Part shown: piece by piece, positions 34,067 to 44,694 of the stretch
Layout of the letters: each line of letters starts with the position of its first letter
Numbering within the stretch: the first letter of the stretch is position 1
Assembly (NCBI GenBank): GCA_024195585.1
Contig: SWBL01000056.1
Span: forward strand, 62,001 to 126,000
Reading direction: 5' to 3'
DNA length: 64,000 nt
From: Aureobasidium sp. EXF-3400
Taxonomy: Eukaryota > Ascomycota > Dothideomycetes > Dothideales > Saccotheciaceae
Notes under the pieces: model-generated
Seen by the model: only the letters and a program-made list of their open reading frames with translations
The model's database searches: none
What the model was told of the DNA's origin: nothing
Made by a program: the position numbers and the translations under genes

Positions 34067-35337
34067 TTAGGCGGTAGGCTTGACACCAGCCTGGCCCTTT
34101 TCGTAGGCCTCTACACCCTGCTTGGCAGCCTCTTGGACGGTGACCTTACCCTCACTAATTATGGCGGTCAGCATATGAGTATGGAAAGAGTCAGTTGCTA
34201 AAGACTTACACAACTTCTTGGACCTTGGCTTTGATCTGGCTCCAGTCCTCGAAGACGGTGAAAGGAATCTTGTCTCTGACACAGAACTGAATAAGATCTG
34301 GTTCTACAGTCAGCTGTTTAAATCCTCATGTGCAGCAGAACGTAAAGCTTACCGTGACCAGACTTGGCGAACAGAAGGTCGGTCTCCTTAGCAGCACTCA
34401 AGTCCGAAACACCGTCACCAGCGTAGAACAGGGTAGGGCGCTGATCAGCGGGAAGCTGAGCGTAAGGACGGATGGTCAAGCTCTTGTCGTGACCGAAGTG
34501 CGAGTCATCGTGGTAGACAAGCTCCCAGCCTCCCTCCTCGTTAACCTGCTTACCAGGTCTTGCCTGGATATTGTTGCAGATGACGTCAATGTGCTTTGCG
34601 TTCTCGCCAACAAGCTTCTCGAGAATGGCGCGGATGATGGGCTCCATGCCAGATGACAGGACAACAGTAGGGATGTTGTTCTTGATGGCCCACTGCAGGT
34701 AGTCGTTGAAACCAGGGTCGAGCTTGACGTTTTCCGAGACGTACTTGATGCACTCATCGTAAGGCATCTTAACACTGTCCATCATACGCTTGAACGAGTC
34801 TCTGTGTCGTGTCTTAGTTCAGGGTGTAAGTTGGCGGCTGAGAGTAGATGTACCTGAAGCTCTCGGTGCCGTTCAGAACGTTCATGTTACCCTCGCGTCT
34901 CTTTTCGTAGCCGAAGCCAACATTGTCGGTCTGGTTATATAGTCAGATACATGATCTTGAGAGACGAAGCAGACCCGGAAGGATGTCTAGAATCTGCTAG
35001 CCTAATTACCATGAAGTCATTGCCTATGACAGTGTCAGCACATTGATACCGGCAGACTAACTGACTACACATTCGTCCCTGAAGAGGCATCTAGAATATA
35101 TAGGATGTGATTATAGGAACGGTTAATATGGAAAAGATCGGCAGGAGGACTCTTGTGGTGTTATGAACCAAAACTGCTGTAATGCGTGGATGGCACGAGG
35201 TCTTTCATGAAACATGGATTGAGATCTGAAACTGTAGAAAGAAGATACTCACTGTCGAAGAGGGTGATGGTTCCATCAAAGTCGGTAAAGAAGATGAACT
35301 TGGGGTTCGTCTTCATAGCAGGGAGCGATTGGGCCAT
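34067..35337 (-). CDS. HAD-superfamily phosphatase, phosphoserine phosphatase-like (YNL010W type)
   Basis: There are six exons: 35337-35253, 35023-35010, 34930-34854, 34801-34353, 34297-34210 and 34154-34067. They give exactly 267 codons. Motif I is FFTDFDGTITLFD with the nucleophile Asp, motif II is VVLSSGMEP, and motif IV is LFYAGDGVSDLSAAKETD. The order and size match the fungal phosphatases related to yeast YNL010W. Exon 2 is only 14 nt and encodes part of SNDFM, and the intron before it is 229 bp, long for this genome. The C-terminal EAAKQGVEAYEKGQAG is a helix. A small phosphorylated metabolite is the likely substrate, but which one is not visible. Confidence 0.9.
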
Positions 35338-35733
35338 GATGTATGTGATGTTCGATGATTAGAATATCTAGATCAGAGAGAAAGAATTGTCGAGAATGAG
35401 AATTATGAGACCCAGTTGATATGCAGGGTCAAAAAGAGAGACTTTACTTGAGATGACTGAGATGCGTTGAGAGCGGGCCAAAAAAGTTCGGTGAACCAAG
35501 CAATCGAAGCACATGGCAAGAAGGGCAACGCTCCTGCCGCATACGTCAAGGGTAAACAACTGGGCAAGATTCGGCGCCGATCCGCGCCTAAATCCATCTC
35601 CGCCGAAAAGTGTCCGCTGCTCCTGCCGAGACGTGAGAGTTTCACCTCGATCTATACAAGCTCTAACCAGACCATTTGGAATTGTTGGACTTGCTCTGGG
35701 AGGATGAGGTAGAAAGAGAGGGACGCAAGGGAA
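35338..35733. promoter_or_regulatory. Bidirectional promoter region between the HAD phosphatase and She9
   Basis: The two start codons face away from each other across 396 bp. I see no clear TATA element. Open frames in this stretch are short and overlap on both strands. Confidence 0.5.
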
Positions 35734-37477
35734 ATGAGCACACCAACGCCGCCGTATGCATTGCTACGCAACATTGTCGCCTCCGCGAGGTCAAGCTCCG
35801 TCATAATCCGCCCATCCGCAACCCGTTGTCGACCTTCGTTTTCAAGGTTATACTGTCCAGCCAAGGACCAATGGACTAGTAAGAGGCAATGGAGTTCTTC
35901 GGCATGGAGAGCTGCATCTACACCAGGACGTCATGATCCTGAAGCCAAAGACGACAAGACGAAAGCTGCCGAGCCTCAAAAGCCAGATGAGAGGTTCTAT
36001 ATGCCTCCGCCGCCTGAACACATCCAGCAAAGGATCGATGCAGCTATTCTTGACGCTGCAAGAGCTTCTCGTCCCACTCCTCCGCGTCAATCAGTACCCG
36101 AGGTGAAGCCTGCGCCTGTAGTGGAGGAGCCACTTGCTGAACCAGCTCCCACAACCGCTGCGCCGGAAACATTGGAACAAACACCAAAGGAAGATCCCGT
36201 TGAAGAGAAGTATCCAATGACAGAAGCAGAAGTGGTTGCCGAAAAGGTCGTGAAAGAGGAAGCAAAGGCTGAAGAGGCACTGCCTTCAAAACACCAAGAG
36301 CAGAGATGGCACTTGTCAAAGCGCGTCCAAGACCGTATGGATGAATTGCTAGCGAAGGCCGCAGTTGTCAGTCACAAAGTTAACAACTACACTGGTACTG
36401 ACTACTCTGGCATTGAACGTCTGCGTCGCGACATTATCGACCAAGGTATTTCTAGATCAACATGCCTTCTATATTCTACGTGATTCTAATGTCAAAACAG
36501 AACAAATAGTCAAGGCCGCTCACGCCGAGGTCAACGCCGCAAAGGTCGCATACACCACATCGTACAGTCAGCAAGCCGCTTCGCAAAAGGAAGTTGTTGG
36601 TCTCCTCGAACGCAAACACTCATGGTCAGCCGCCGATCTCGAACGCTACATGTCTCTCATCCGCTCCGAACACTTGAACGAACAAGCTGTGCAGGCTGCA
36701 AAAGAGCACCTTGCAAACGCCGAACGCGATCTGGAGGACGCTAGAGCAAAGCTGGAGAAAAAGGAACGCAAGCAATATCACGAAGAGCAGATTTGGAGTG
36801 ACACGATCCGTCGCAACAGTACTTGGGTCACATTTGGTCTTATGGGTCTGAATATTTTCCTGCTACTGGCCAACTTGATCATCTTCGAACCTTGGAGAAG
36901 ACGAAGGATTGTCAGAGAGATCAAGACTGCTCTGGATGAGAAGACAACCATGGCACCGGCCTTGGCTTCTACTGTCGAGGCCGAAGTCGACAAGGTCATT
37001 GAGCCCGTCGAACAACCCTTGGAGAAGATTGAAGAGCAAGTCGTCAACACCGTGGAGGCGGTTGCTGCAGAAGTCAAACCCGAGACGACCACTGAGGTGG
37101 CCCCTGACGTACAGCCTGAAGCTATGGCCGACAATGAGGTAGCGGTCGGCGAGACAACACTCGCAGCTGGACAAATTCTGCCAGAAGAAGCCGTTAAAAT
37201 TAACGACCCGGTTGTAGAGATCAATGAGGCTGCCGAGAATCTAGTTGATGAGCCGATTCAACGACCAGAACCCAAGAACTGGGAAGAGAGATTCGCCCTC
37301 TGGAAGGAAATTCTGTCTGTCAAGTTGGCGCTTTACAGAGCCAAACTGCAAGACATGTTCTCCGACCGTCAAGTCACAGTCAAGAAAATTGACGTGACGA
37401 CGATAGCGCTCGAGGGTGCTGCAGCTGGTGTGGCAGTAGTCGGACTCCTGTGGGCGCTGCTCAACGCTCGATCATGA
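35734..37477 (+). CDS. SHE9: She9/Mdm33-like mitochondrial inner-membrane protein
   Basis: Exon 1 (35734-36445) and exon 2 (36501-37477) give 562 aa. The family works in mitochondrial inner-membrane fission and morphology. The N-terminus (LLRNIVASARSSSVIIRPSA and onward) is Arg/Ser-rich, fitting a matrix-targeting signal, and is followed by an acidic Pro/Glu linker. The coiled-coil core from RVQDRMDELLAKAAVVSHKV to RKQYHEEQIWSDTIRRNSTW is the family hallmark. A first membrane span is TFGLMGLNIFLLLANLIIF and a second one close to the C-terminus is VTTIALEGAAAGVAVVGLLW. The long acidic Val/Glu segment between the spans is variable. The intron has a GTATTT donor and is 55 bp. Confidence 0.92.
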
Positions 37478-37543
37478 TGATGAAGTCTTTTGCAATGTAA
37501 ATAGAGCATAACCTGTATATCAAGCATCCTGTATTATTACCGT

Positions 37544-38380
37544 TTATTGAAATTCGCCAAACTCGCCATCATCGAACCCTAGGTCCTGGGCCGAAGGCTG
37601 GTTCTGGTTCTGGTGGGATTGATATTGCGGTTGTTGCCTTGCGGGCGATGGACTCTTGGAGGCAGCTTTAACATGAGCAGCTGACGGTGGAGGGGCAAGG
37701 GAAGGAAGCGCAAAGTCGTCTTCAGAAGCAGGGGGTGGTGGGGGTTTGATGGAAAAGAGAGCATTGCCATCGTCCTTGACAGCAGCATTGGATTGCTGTT
37801 GCCTTCTACCACGACCTCCAATCTCGACATGGATGCTTTCCCCCTCTTTCAGACTGAAATCTTTCTTGGGCTCGTCGACCGTCTTCTTGCTCATGTGTTG
37901 GGGCTGTGCTTGACCGGGAGCAAGCTTCTGCTCCATAGCCAGAAGCTTCCTGGCCTCGGACAGTGTGATGCTGAAGTCGAAGGCATCAGGTCTTTCCTCG
38001 AAGCCCATACCCAGGGTAGCCTTCATGCCACCTTCGCCGACGACGCGGACAGCAAAGAAGCGGCTGCTATCATTGGCTTGCTCAACTACAGCAGGCGATG
38101 TGTAAGGGGCAGCAGCGAAAAGGTCGCCAGTCTTTGGGTCCTCGAGCACGATGTCTGTCTTTATTTGGTTCGAGAGCGATGTTTCAATGATACGCAAGCG
38201 GGCGGTAAAGATCATCTGGGCGGTTGGGCGCGGAGGGGCAGTCCATGATCCGGCGGAGAAGCCCTTGTTGGAGGTAAGAGGAGGGATTTGGTAGACATGA
38301 ACGCGTGGGCAGATGAATAGGACTCGCTGGATGGCAGAGTCTGGCAAGGGACGACCGGTGGCTGGATCGAGAGTTGTCAT
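37544..38380 (-). CDS. NECAP-like adaptin-ear-binding coat-associated protein
   Basis: This is a single exon of 278 aa. The first about 160 residues form the PH-like NECAP domain: RVLFICPRVHVYQIPPLTSN, AGSWTAPP, ARLRIIETS, FFAVRVVGEGGMKATLGMGF, and FDFSITLSEARKL. The domain is linked to clathrin-mediated vesicle traffic through AP complexes. The rest is disordered, Pro/Gln-rich, and ends in DDGEFGEFQ, where FGEF fits the short hydrophobic-G-acidic-hydrophobic type of gamma-ear/GAE-binding motif. It is divergent from eIF2B-alpha with a 276-bp shared upstream region. The length is typical. Confidence 0.93.
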   Translation of the reverse strand: MTTLDPATGRPLPDSAIQRVLFICPRVHVYQIPPLTSNKGFSAGSWTAPPRPTAQMIFTARLRIIETSLSNQIKTDIVLEDPKTGDLFAAAPYTSPAVVEQANDSSRFFAVRVVGEGGMKATLGMGFEERPDAFDFSITLSEARKLLAMEQKLAPGQAQPQHMSKKTVDEPKKDFSLKEGESIHVEIGGRGRRQQQSNAAVKDDGNALFSIKPPPPPASEDDFALPSLAPPPSAAHVKAASKSPSPARQQPQYQSHQNQNQPSAQDLGFDDGEFGEFQ

Positions 38381-38656
38381 TGTCTCGGGGAGCGACTTTT
38401 ATCTTGGTTGAGTGGTACAGCAATACAAAGACAGACGCCAAAGAAGAGTTGAGGGGTCAAACAGCACGGAGCGGATTAGCATGTGAATCCAGCCGCCTTG
38501 GCAAGATGCTCAGCAAGGCATGTCAGAATGCAATCACAGGCACAGCATGTCAAGCCAGATACTTGGCGGTGCGTTTGACTCGCAAGGATGCGTCACAAGA
38601 CTTAAGGCCTGCTACGACTTGGTTCTAAACGAGCAACTCAAGTCAAGACAAGCAGC
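38381..38656. promoter_or_regulatory. Bidirectional promoter region between NECAP-like and eIF2B-alpha genes
   Basis: The start codons face away from each other across 276 bp, so both core promoters lie here. No specific element is recognised. Confidence 0.5.
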
Positions 38657-40027
38657 ATGATGGAACAAGATGAGCAACAACGACCGGTCTTGAACTCCGA
38701 GCAGATGCAGGCTAATGACTCGCTAGCCGAAGCTTCTTCTGTCGCAGCAGTCGAGCAGAAACAGTCACAGCCCAAAGTTCAAGTTCAGCTGCCATACCAG
38801 AAACCACTCATCGACGTCCGACTTGACCCTTCCACGCCCATCACTCCGTCGCAACTTAGCCCTCCTGCTCGTCCCTCGGTCCTCCGTCTCTCTGTGCTCG
38901 ATAGCTACTACCTCGACAACATGGTTTCCGCCAACAAGCAGCAAAATTTCGATGTCGTCGATACCTACAAGCGCCTGCTGGCCGACGACCCAGAGTTGAC
39001 CATGCCCGTCGCCGCCATCGAAGCCCTGGTTCTCGCCCTTGCTCACACTCCCGCCACCACTGTCTCGGAAACTCTCGACCTCCTATCCACTCTCACTGTC
39101 GAATTGAAGGCTCGCATCCCCAACCCCATTTCTCTTTCTGCCGGTACCGACTTGTTCCAACGCTACATCATCACCACTCTGCAAAAACCCAGCGCTGGCC
39201 GTAACAGCGATTTTGACACCATTCGTACCCATCTGGTCCAGAACGGTCGCTTGTTCGTCGAGCGCGCAAAGGAGGCTCGTGACAAAATCGCTGGTTTCGG
39301 TAGACATTTTGTTCGCGACGGCAACACGGTCCTGACAAACGGAGGTTCGCGTGTCGTCGGTGCTCTCTTGCGTTCAGCTGCTGAGACGAGCGCTGGTTTC
39401 GGTGCCCAGGGCAGCATTCGCTTCCGCGTCATTTACGTTGTCTCCGACTCGTCAGATGCAGAGAGCAGGGACAACATCGCTCAGCTGCGCAAGCTTGGAA
39501 TTCCTGTCGCTACAATCCCTCCTACCGCCATCGCATACAGCTTGAATCAGGTCTCACAATGTTTCGTCGGTGCCGAAGGTGTTGTCGAGAATGGAGGTAT
39601 CATCAGCAGATTGGGCACCTATCAGATTGCCATGCTGGCCAAGGCCGCCAACAAGCCTTTCTACGTTGTATCTGAGAGCCACAAGTTCGTTCGACTGTAC
39701 CCGCTTGGTCAGACTGATCTGGGTATCGACCAGCACATTGTCGAGTTCAAGACCACAGGAGATGCTGCCAGCACTACTGAAAGCGTTTCTGCAAAGGACG
39801 AAGGCGTAGCTGACATGGATGTTCACTCTGATACAGACGTCTCCGATAGTGTAGCCAACATTGATGCTGTTGACTTTACGGTATGTTGCACATCATACAC
39901 CTGTTTGAGACCATCATAGCTAACATATCTCCAATAGCCTCCTAACCTTATCTCTGGCATCATCACCGAATCAGGTGTCTTGCTACCATCTGCAGTCAGC
40001 GAGGAGCTCATCAAGATTTGGTTCTAG
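38657..40027 (+). CDS. GCN3: Translation initiation factor eIF2B subunit alpha
   Basis: Exon 1 (38657-39880) and exon 2 (39938-40027) give 437 aa. eIF2B recycles eIF2-GDP to eIF2-GTP, and the alpha subunit mediates inhibition by phosphorylated eIF2. Conserved signatures are LTNGGSRVVGALLRSA, RVIYVVSDSSDAESRDNIAQ, IPVATIPPTAIAYSLNQVSQ, FVGAEGVVENGGIISRLGTY and KPFYVVSESHKFVRLYPL, with the ending NLISGIITESGVLLPSAVSE. About 75 residues precede the usual start of the fold, and an acidic Ser/Asp-rich insert of about 45 residues lies just before the last block. Both make it longer than the yeast protein of about 305 aa. The 57-bp intron falls right after the insert. Confidence 0.96.
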
Positions 40028-40950
40028 GCGCCCGGACTTGTTGAAGCTCGTCTTATGAGCTTGATTGAACATGGACATGCGCGCAAGGGTAGTGCAAGTG
40101 CATACACAGACACCTCTCTCTGAACAGTACTTCTCTCACTCGGCAGAGGAAAGCACGCACAATTGCCTTGAGCAGAATAAGTGCCGCGCCGAGATTACGA
40201 GAGTCATAATGATCATGATACTGATGAACTCCAAATGGACAAGAGTCGAAATGAGAAGCTATGTTAGAAGAAGTTGTAATAGAGTGATTGAGAATGGTAC
40301 AATGGAGGGTACGAATGAGGGTATAGACTGTCCAAGAATAGAAATGAGACGGTCACATACATATGAGAATGCTATGCTAAGCAACACCATCATCTATCTT
40401 CTGCTTGCTGTGAGCTTGGACTGTTCACTCTTCTTAGCCACAGAAAGCCCCGATCTCACAACCAACACCTCTCACATCGATGTACAGTGGGAACAAAGCT
40501 ATAAAAACGCACAGTATTTTTTTCTCTAATGAAAGATTGAGATCCGTGTAGAAACCTTGTTTCAGGATGTTTCTCTGTGGCCACACTTCCAAAAATTGTG
40601 CACGATGACACCATATAGATGTCTTGTGCATTCGAGACAAACGCCATCGAGTGTCTCAGTCATCAAATTGATAAACAACCATCGTAGTCGATGATCGAGG
40701 TCGTTGCGCAAAGCATGTCGACAGGTCCTGCAGGATGCCTGAGACGCGTCGCTTGGTCGCACTGCTGCCTGTCCAGGCGCAACGTTCGCGAAACTGAAGC
40801 CTGATTTGAACTATTCCCGAGGCAGAAACATCCATATAAGACCACTTCTCGGACGGGGGATCATAGTCCAAGAACTGTCAAATCAGACCTTTCCCCAGTA
40901 TTGGGATCGATCGACGTACTTCCGTCGGACAAGTCAACACAAGAGCGACA
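40028..40950. other. Intergenic region, upstream of the acidic hypothetical protein
   Basis: This is the 3' flank of eIF2B-alpha and the promoter of the next gene. The plus-strand frame at 40065-40529 (154 codons) starts soon after the eIF2B stop, and its sequence has no domain or credible composition, so I do not call it. Confidence 0.4.
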
Positions 40951-42684
40951 ATGGATGAACCAACAAGCTACGAAGAATTGGTGCAAATGACCGATTGCCT
41001 ACGCCCATTTGTAGCACCAACAGACATCTCAACATACGATGCTATATTTCCCTCGTCACCTCATCCCAAGATTGCCACCATAGCTTCTCTGATGAACGAG
41101 CTCTATACTCTTTTCATCGAGATGGGCTACCTGCTCCCTACTTCTGTATCTTTTGCTCCCCACACCAATTGCCCAATCTCTCTGAAACACGCTGCTCTTT
41201 TCGGACTAGAAAAACAAGTAGTGGATCTCTTACAATTGCTTCCTTACTGGGACGGCACATATCCAAACTGGAACTTCGGATCCGATCAAGGAGAGTTCTT
41301 CTATTGGGGTGAATTTGATGATGATTTGAGGGGAGAGGGAAAGGAAGACGTCTGGTGGAGAAAGTTTGGAGACCCATTGTTTTACTCTGATGTCGGACAA
41401 AGTGGAGCGAAAGCAGTTGGATGGAATTTGAAACGTAAAGACGTTGACGAGGAAGGTGGAGAGATGGAAGAAGAGGAGGAGGAAAGGGAGAATGGTTGGC
41501 TGATGATCGATGAGCCAGAAGATGACGATCTCGAGGACGGAGACTGGGGTGGAGAAGCGACTGACGACAGTCAAACCACTGACGATGGAGAAGCAACTGA
41601 CGATGAGGAGATGACCGACGCCTCCTTCTCAGATGATGAAGTCGTTGAAGCAGAAGAACTTCTTGTCTTGCAACAAGATACCCTTCTCGCCAACGCGGCA
41701 TTGGAGAAAGAGGAAGCAGAAACAGCAGCAGCGAAAGCAAAGGAAGAAGAGGAGGAACAGGCCTTTCGGAAAGCAATCGAGGAGGACCCCAGGGATGAAC
41801 GTCTCCTCCTTTACATGCGCCCCTGGCATGTCACACTCAACAAAATCGGCAATCGTGGTACAGTCCTCTTCCTCAACACCCACAACTTCACAATTTCTCA
41901 AACTTGCTATGGCAACATCTGCGATTTTAGACATAACGCAATACCTTATCTCCGCAACTTGATCACCAACTTCAAGACCTTGAATTGGATACCTGGTGGA
42001 TTGTATTCGTCAGATCACGACAATGAAAGATATACAGCCTACCGAAATCTCTACCTCGAAGCCGGATGGCCAGATACATTTGACCGCAAGAAGTTCGAGA
42101 AATCGAGGAGGAATTACGAGACTGAACTCCGCCAACGCCACAACGGCCAACAACCTTTGAGAGACCTATCCGAGCATGTGTCTAAAATGCGATCTCGCGA
42201 ACTCAACAAACTGCGCTACCACCAGACTCTCGAAAAATTAGCCTCCCTATCGCCCAATGCCGACGCAGACGAACGCAAGAACCTAGAACAGGGAATTGAT
42301 CGTTTTGGAAGAGAGTTTCTGCCAGCTCACTTTGAGCCCGTTGATAAAGACGAGCTCGAAGAGTACAAGAATACACTCGACGATATGCTCAAAAAAGGAC
42401 CCGAGGGGTCACGAACTAAGAGCCTGAGGGTATTGATAGCAGAAATGGAACTCGAGATGCAAGCCACCACCTTCGAGGAAAAGGATTGGTTGTTATATGA
42501 GCTTAGGAGGAAACAAGCACTGGCTGTTGACTCAAACATGAAAGCAGGGTTTAAATGGGAATGTGCTTGGAGGGGTTCACCAATTGATCTGGTTGATGTG
42601 GAGTTGACACCAGAAATCGTGAAGGAGATGGCAAGAGAGAAATATGAGAGGTACTTGCCAGAACAGACACCAAGCTCTGTGTAA
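40951..42684 (+). CDS. Acidic hypothetical protein of 577 aa
   Basis: This is a single exon starting MDEPTSYEELVQMTDC. The first 170 residues look globular (HPKIATIASLMNELYTLFIE, then LKHAALFGLEKQVVDLLQLL and LPYWDGTYPNWNFG). They are followed by a very acidic middle, EEGGEMEEEEEE onward with repeated TDD, and a Glu/Ala-rich helix. A second globular part starts at RDERLLLYMRPWHVTLNKIG and contains GLYSSDHDNERYTAYRNLYL and a long charged helical region to the end. I do not recognise a named domain. The layout, globular-acidic-globular, suggests a soluble protein; location and role are unknown. Protein-like composition across the full length and a clean single frame support it. Confidence 0.82.
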   Translation: MDEPTSYEELVQMTDCLRPFVAPTDISTYDAIFPSSPHPKIATIASLMNELYTLFIEMGYLLPTSVSFAPHTNCPISLKHAALFGLEKQVVDLLQLLPYWDGTYPNWNFGSDQGEFFYWGEFDDDLRGEGKEDVWWRKFGDPLFYSDVGQSGAKAVGWNLKRKDVDEEGGEMEEEEEERENGWLMIDEPEDDDLEDGDWGGEATDDSQTTDDGEATDDEEMTDASFSDDEVVEAEELLVLQQDTLLANAALEKEEAETAAAKAKEEEEEQAFRKAIEEDPRDERLLLYMRPWHVTLNKIGNRGTVLFLNTHNFTISQTCYGNICDFRHNAIPYLRNLITNFKTLNWIPGGLYSSDHDNERYTAYRNLYLEAGWPDTFDRKKFEKSRRNYETELRQRHNGQQPLRDLSEHVSKMRSRELNKLRYHQTLEKLASLSPNADADERKNLEQGIDRFGREFLPAHFEPVDKDELEEYKNTLDDMLKKGPEGSRTKSLRVLIAEMELEMQATTFEEKDWLLYELRRKQALAVDSNMKAGFKWECAWRGSPIDLVDVELTPEIVKEMAREKYERYLPEQTPSSV

Positions 42685-44694
42685 ATAGAGACCAAGGTTG
42701 CTGTATCAATTGGAATACTCACTATTTCCATGTGTCGAAGCCTGTTACAATTTAGCTGTAGAAATGCACAGTAACTTGAAATGAGAGTAATATCCAAAGA
42801 GAACATGTTACTATAGGCATTGTCCATGGCCACACTTGTGGAAGGTGACTCTACCTTTCGATTATAGTATTACTATGCCTCACCGTGCGGATGGGCAAAA
42901 TGATGAGAACGTGGCAGTTCTTGACATATGGGGAGGATATGCTCACACGAACAAACTTTCGATACAAAGATTGACAGTGCAATGTATCGATCCGAAGCTC
43001 CTTTCTCTTGTTGATAGCACCATTAGTCCGGCAATGAGGCACGAGCCTCATGTGGATCTTTATTAAGTAAGCGTCCACAGCATTCGAAAATAGGTCACCA
43101 TCAAGCTTCTGTGTCTGCATGGCGCTCCAGAGGTGGTTAGCATGGTGTGTCAGTAGTTAAAGTAGCGAGCTCGAGCATGGATCGTCTACAGTGTTGTACG
43201 TGACGTCTCCTCTCATAGATCCTTACGTCGACATTGAATGAAAAGGGATTTAGGCTAAGTAGGCAAGGGGCCACTGACGACGTATCTGATATATATCGAA
43301 ACAAGCATCTTGGCTGGAAGTTTAAAATCCAGGCCGATCACGGCGCAACATAAACGGTAATTCATCCTTGAACAGCAACCATGGGCCGGGTTGAGTCTTA
43401 TCTCTTGAACGGAGGCCAGTGAGAGTCCATACATCACTGTCTTTGCTGCGACCATAATGCGGGTGAGAAGTCTGGCCCGATCAAGAGGTAAATTAAGCTG
43501 ATAGAGATGGATGCATCATGCGACAGGATGAGTTTCAGGGCGCGAAACTTCTTGGAAAGGAGGATGGATACAGTTTCAGCTGCAGCCACATGTGGCTATA
43601 CATACTCGATGCTGAAGGTAAAGAGAATGTTCTTATATAGAAATCGGTCACGGGCGGCAGGGCGATGCGAATGGTTTGCTGCACGCTTCTGCTGTCATGG
43701 TCTGTGGTGACACGAAAAGCATCTGCAATCCTTCGGCGAGAGGGACGAGTTATGAGGTCACGACATGTCAGCAAGGCATTGAGACCGAGATAGTGCCAGA
43801 AAAAAGAGAAGAAATGTGAAGAGATGGAGTAACACAAACAGAGCACCGGGGACGGCCGGGGGTGAAGGTGGGGAGTTCTGGGGGCCTGGTCTCGATCCAC
43901 AGCAAAATGTGATGGCCGTGCGGAACGGCTTCACGAGTAGATCAAGTAATTGAAATAGGCCCGAGACAGGCGGGTTCGAGGGTGTTCAATCAGGATGCAC
44001 GTGGATGCAGTTCGCCGTAATCCTGACGAGCTTCAATAAAAGGCAGGCCACAGATGTGTCAGATGCGGACGTCGCAGCCCTAGCCCTGCGAGCTGGGGTT
44101 GTAGAGAAGTAGAAGGGATCATCGAATTATTGGAACGAAGTACGCAGATGTTCCGGCAGAGCGAGTCGGGTGGCTGATATCACGTGGACCAAGCCGACAT
44201 CACGCGTTCCCGAGTGGGTCACAGGACAAGCTAACATGGCTCTAAGACAAACGCCACCTAAAAGCTCGCTAAACAGAGGCTGCGTCGGACTTGGCCTGCG
44301 AAGACTGTTGCTCAAGAACAACAGTAGTTCGGAGATGGGCAAAGGGTTGACGCAAAGTATATCTCTGGGTAATTGAGATTGCTCAGGGACTCGGGGAAGG
44401 TTGACGGAGGCAGGGAATGTCGCAAATTGAAGGTTCGGGCAGTGGAATTGGTGCATGCATGGTTAAAAAAGTAACCGCCGGTTAGACCGAGATGTGGAGA
44501 AGCACTTGGCGGGTTCCCGGGGCTGCATGGATCCCGCAAATGATCCCCAAGTTGTGCCCGCGTTTCCCAAGTTCGAGAGCCTTTCGAAACGCTCTTTCCT
44601 ACTTTAATTTGCCCCTCGACTTGTATGAGAGCGACTCGACACAGCTCGACTTGACGGCCGAGGACGCGACCATCCAGGACAAGGACCCATCGAA
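42685..44694. other. Long upstream region of xlnR
   Basis: The 2-kb region follows the stop of the acidic protein and precedes xlnR. Frames of 60-120 codons occur on both strands without features. It contains a GGCTAAG at 43253-43259, which fits the XlnR core site, and a close pair of CreA-type sites near 43870. A long promoter is common for a carbon-source regulator. No other gene is seen. Confidence 0.45.
43868..43883 (+). promoter_or_regulatory. Candidate double CreA site upstream of xlnR
   Basis: GTGGGG at 43868 and CTGGGG at 43878 both match the SYGGRG consensus of the carbon catabolite repressor CreA and lie 4 bp apart, about 820 bp before the xlnR start. Closely spaced pairs are what CreA repression usually needs. 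Six-base sites also occur by chance, so this is tentative. Confidence 0.3.

Noticed and set aside
36778..37224. 148-codon minus-strand frame inside She9
   Set aside because: It is antisense to the Glu/Val-rich linker. The Ser/Thr/Ala composition is what reversed Glu/Val codons give.
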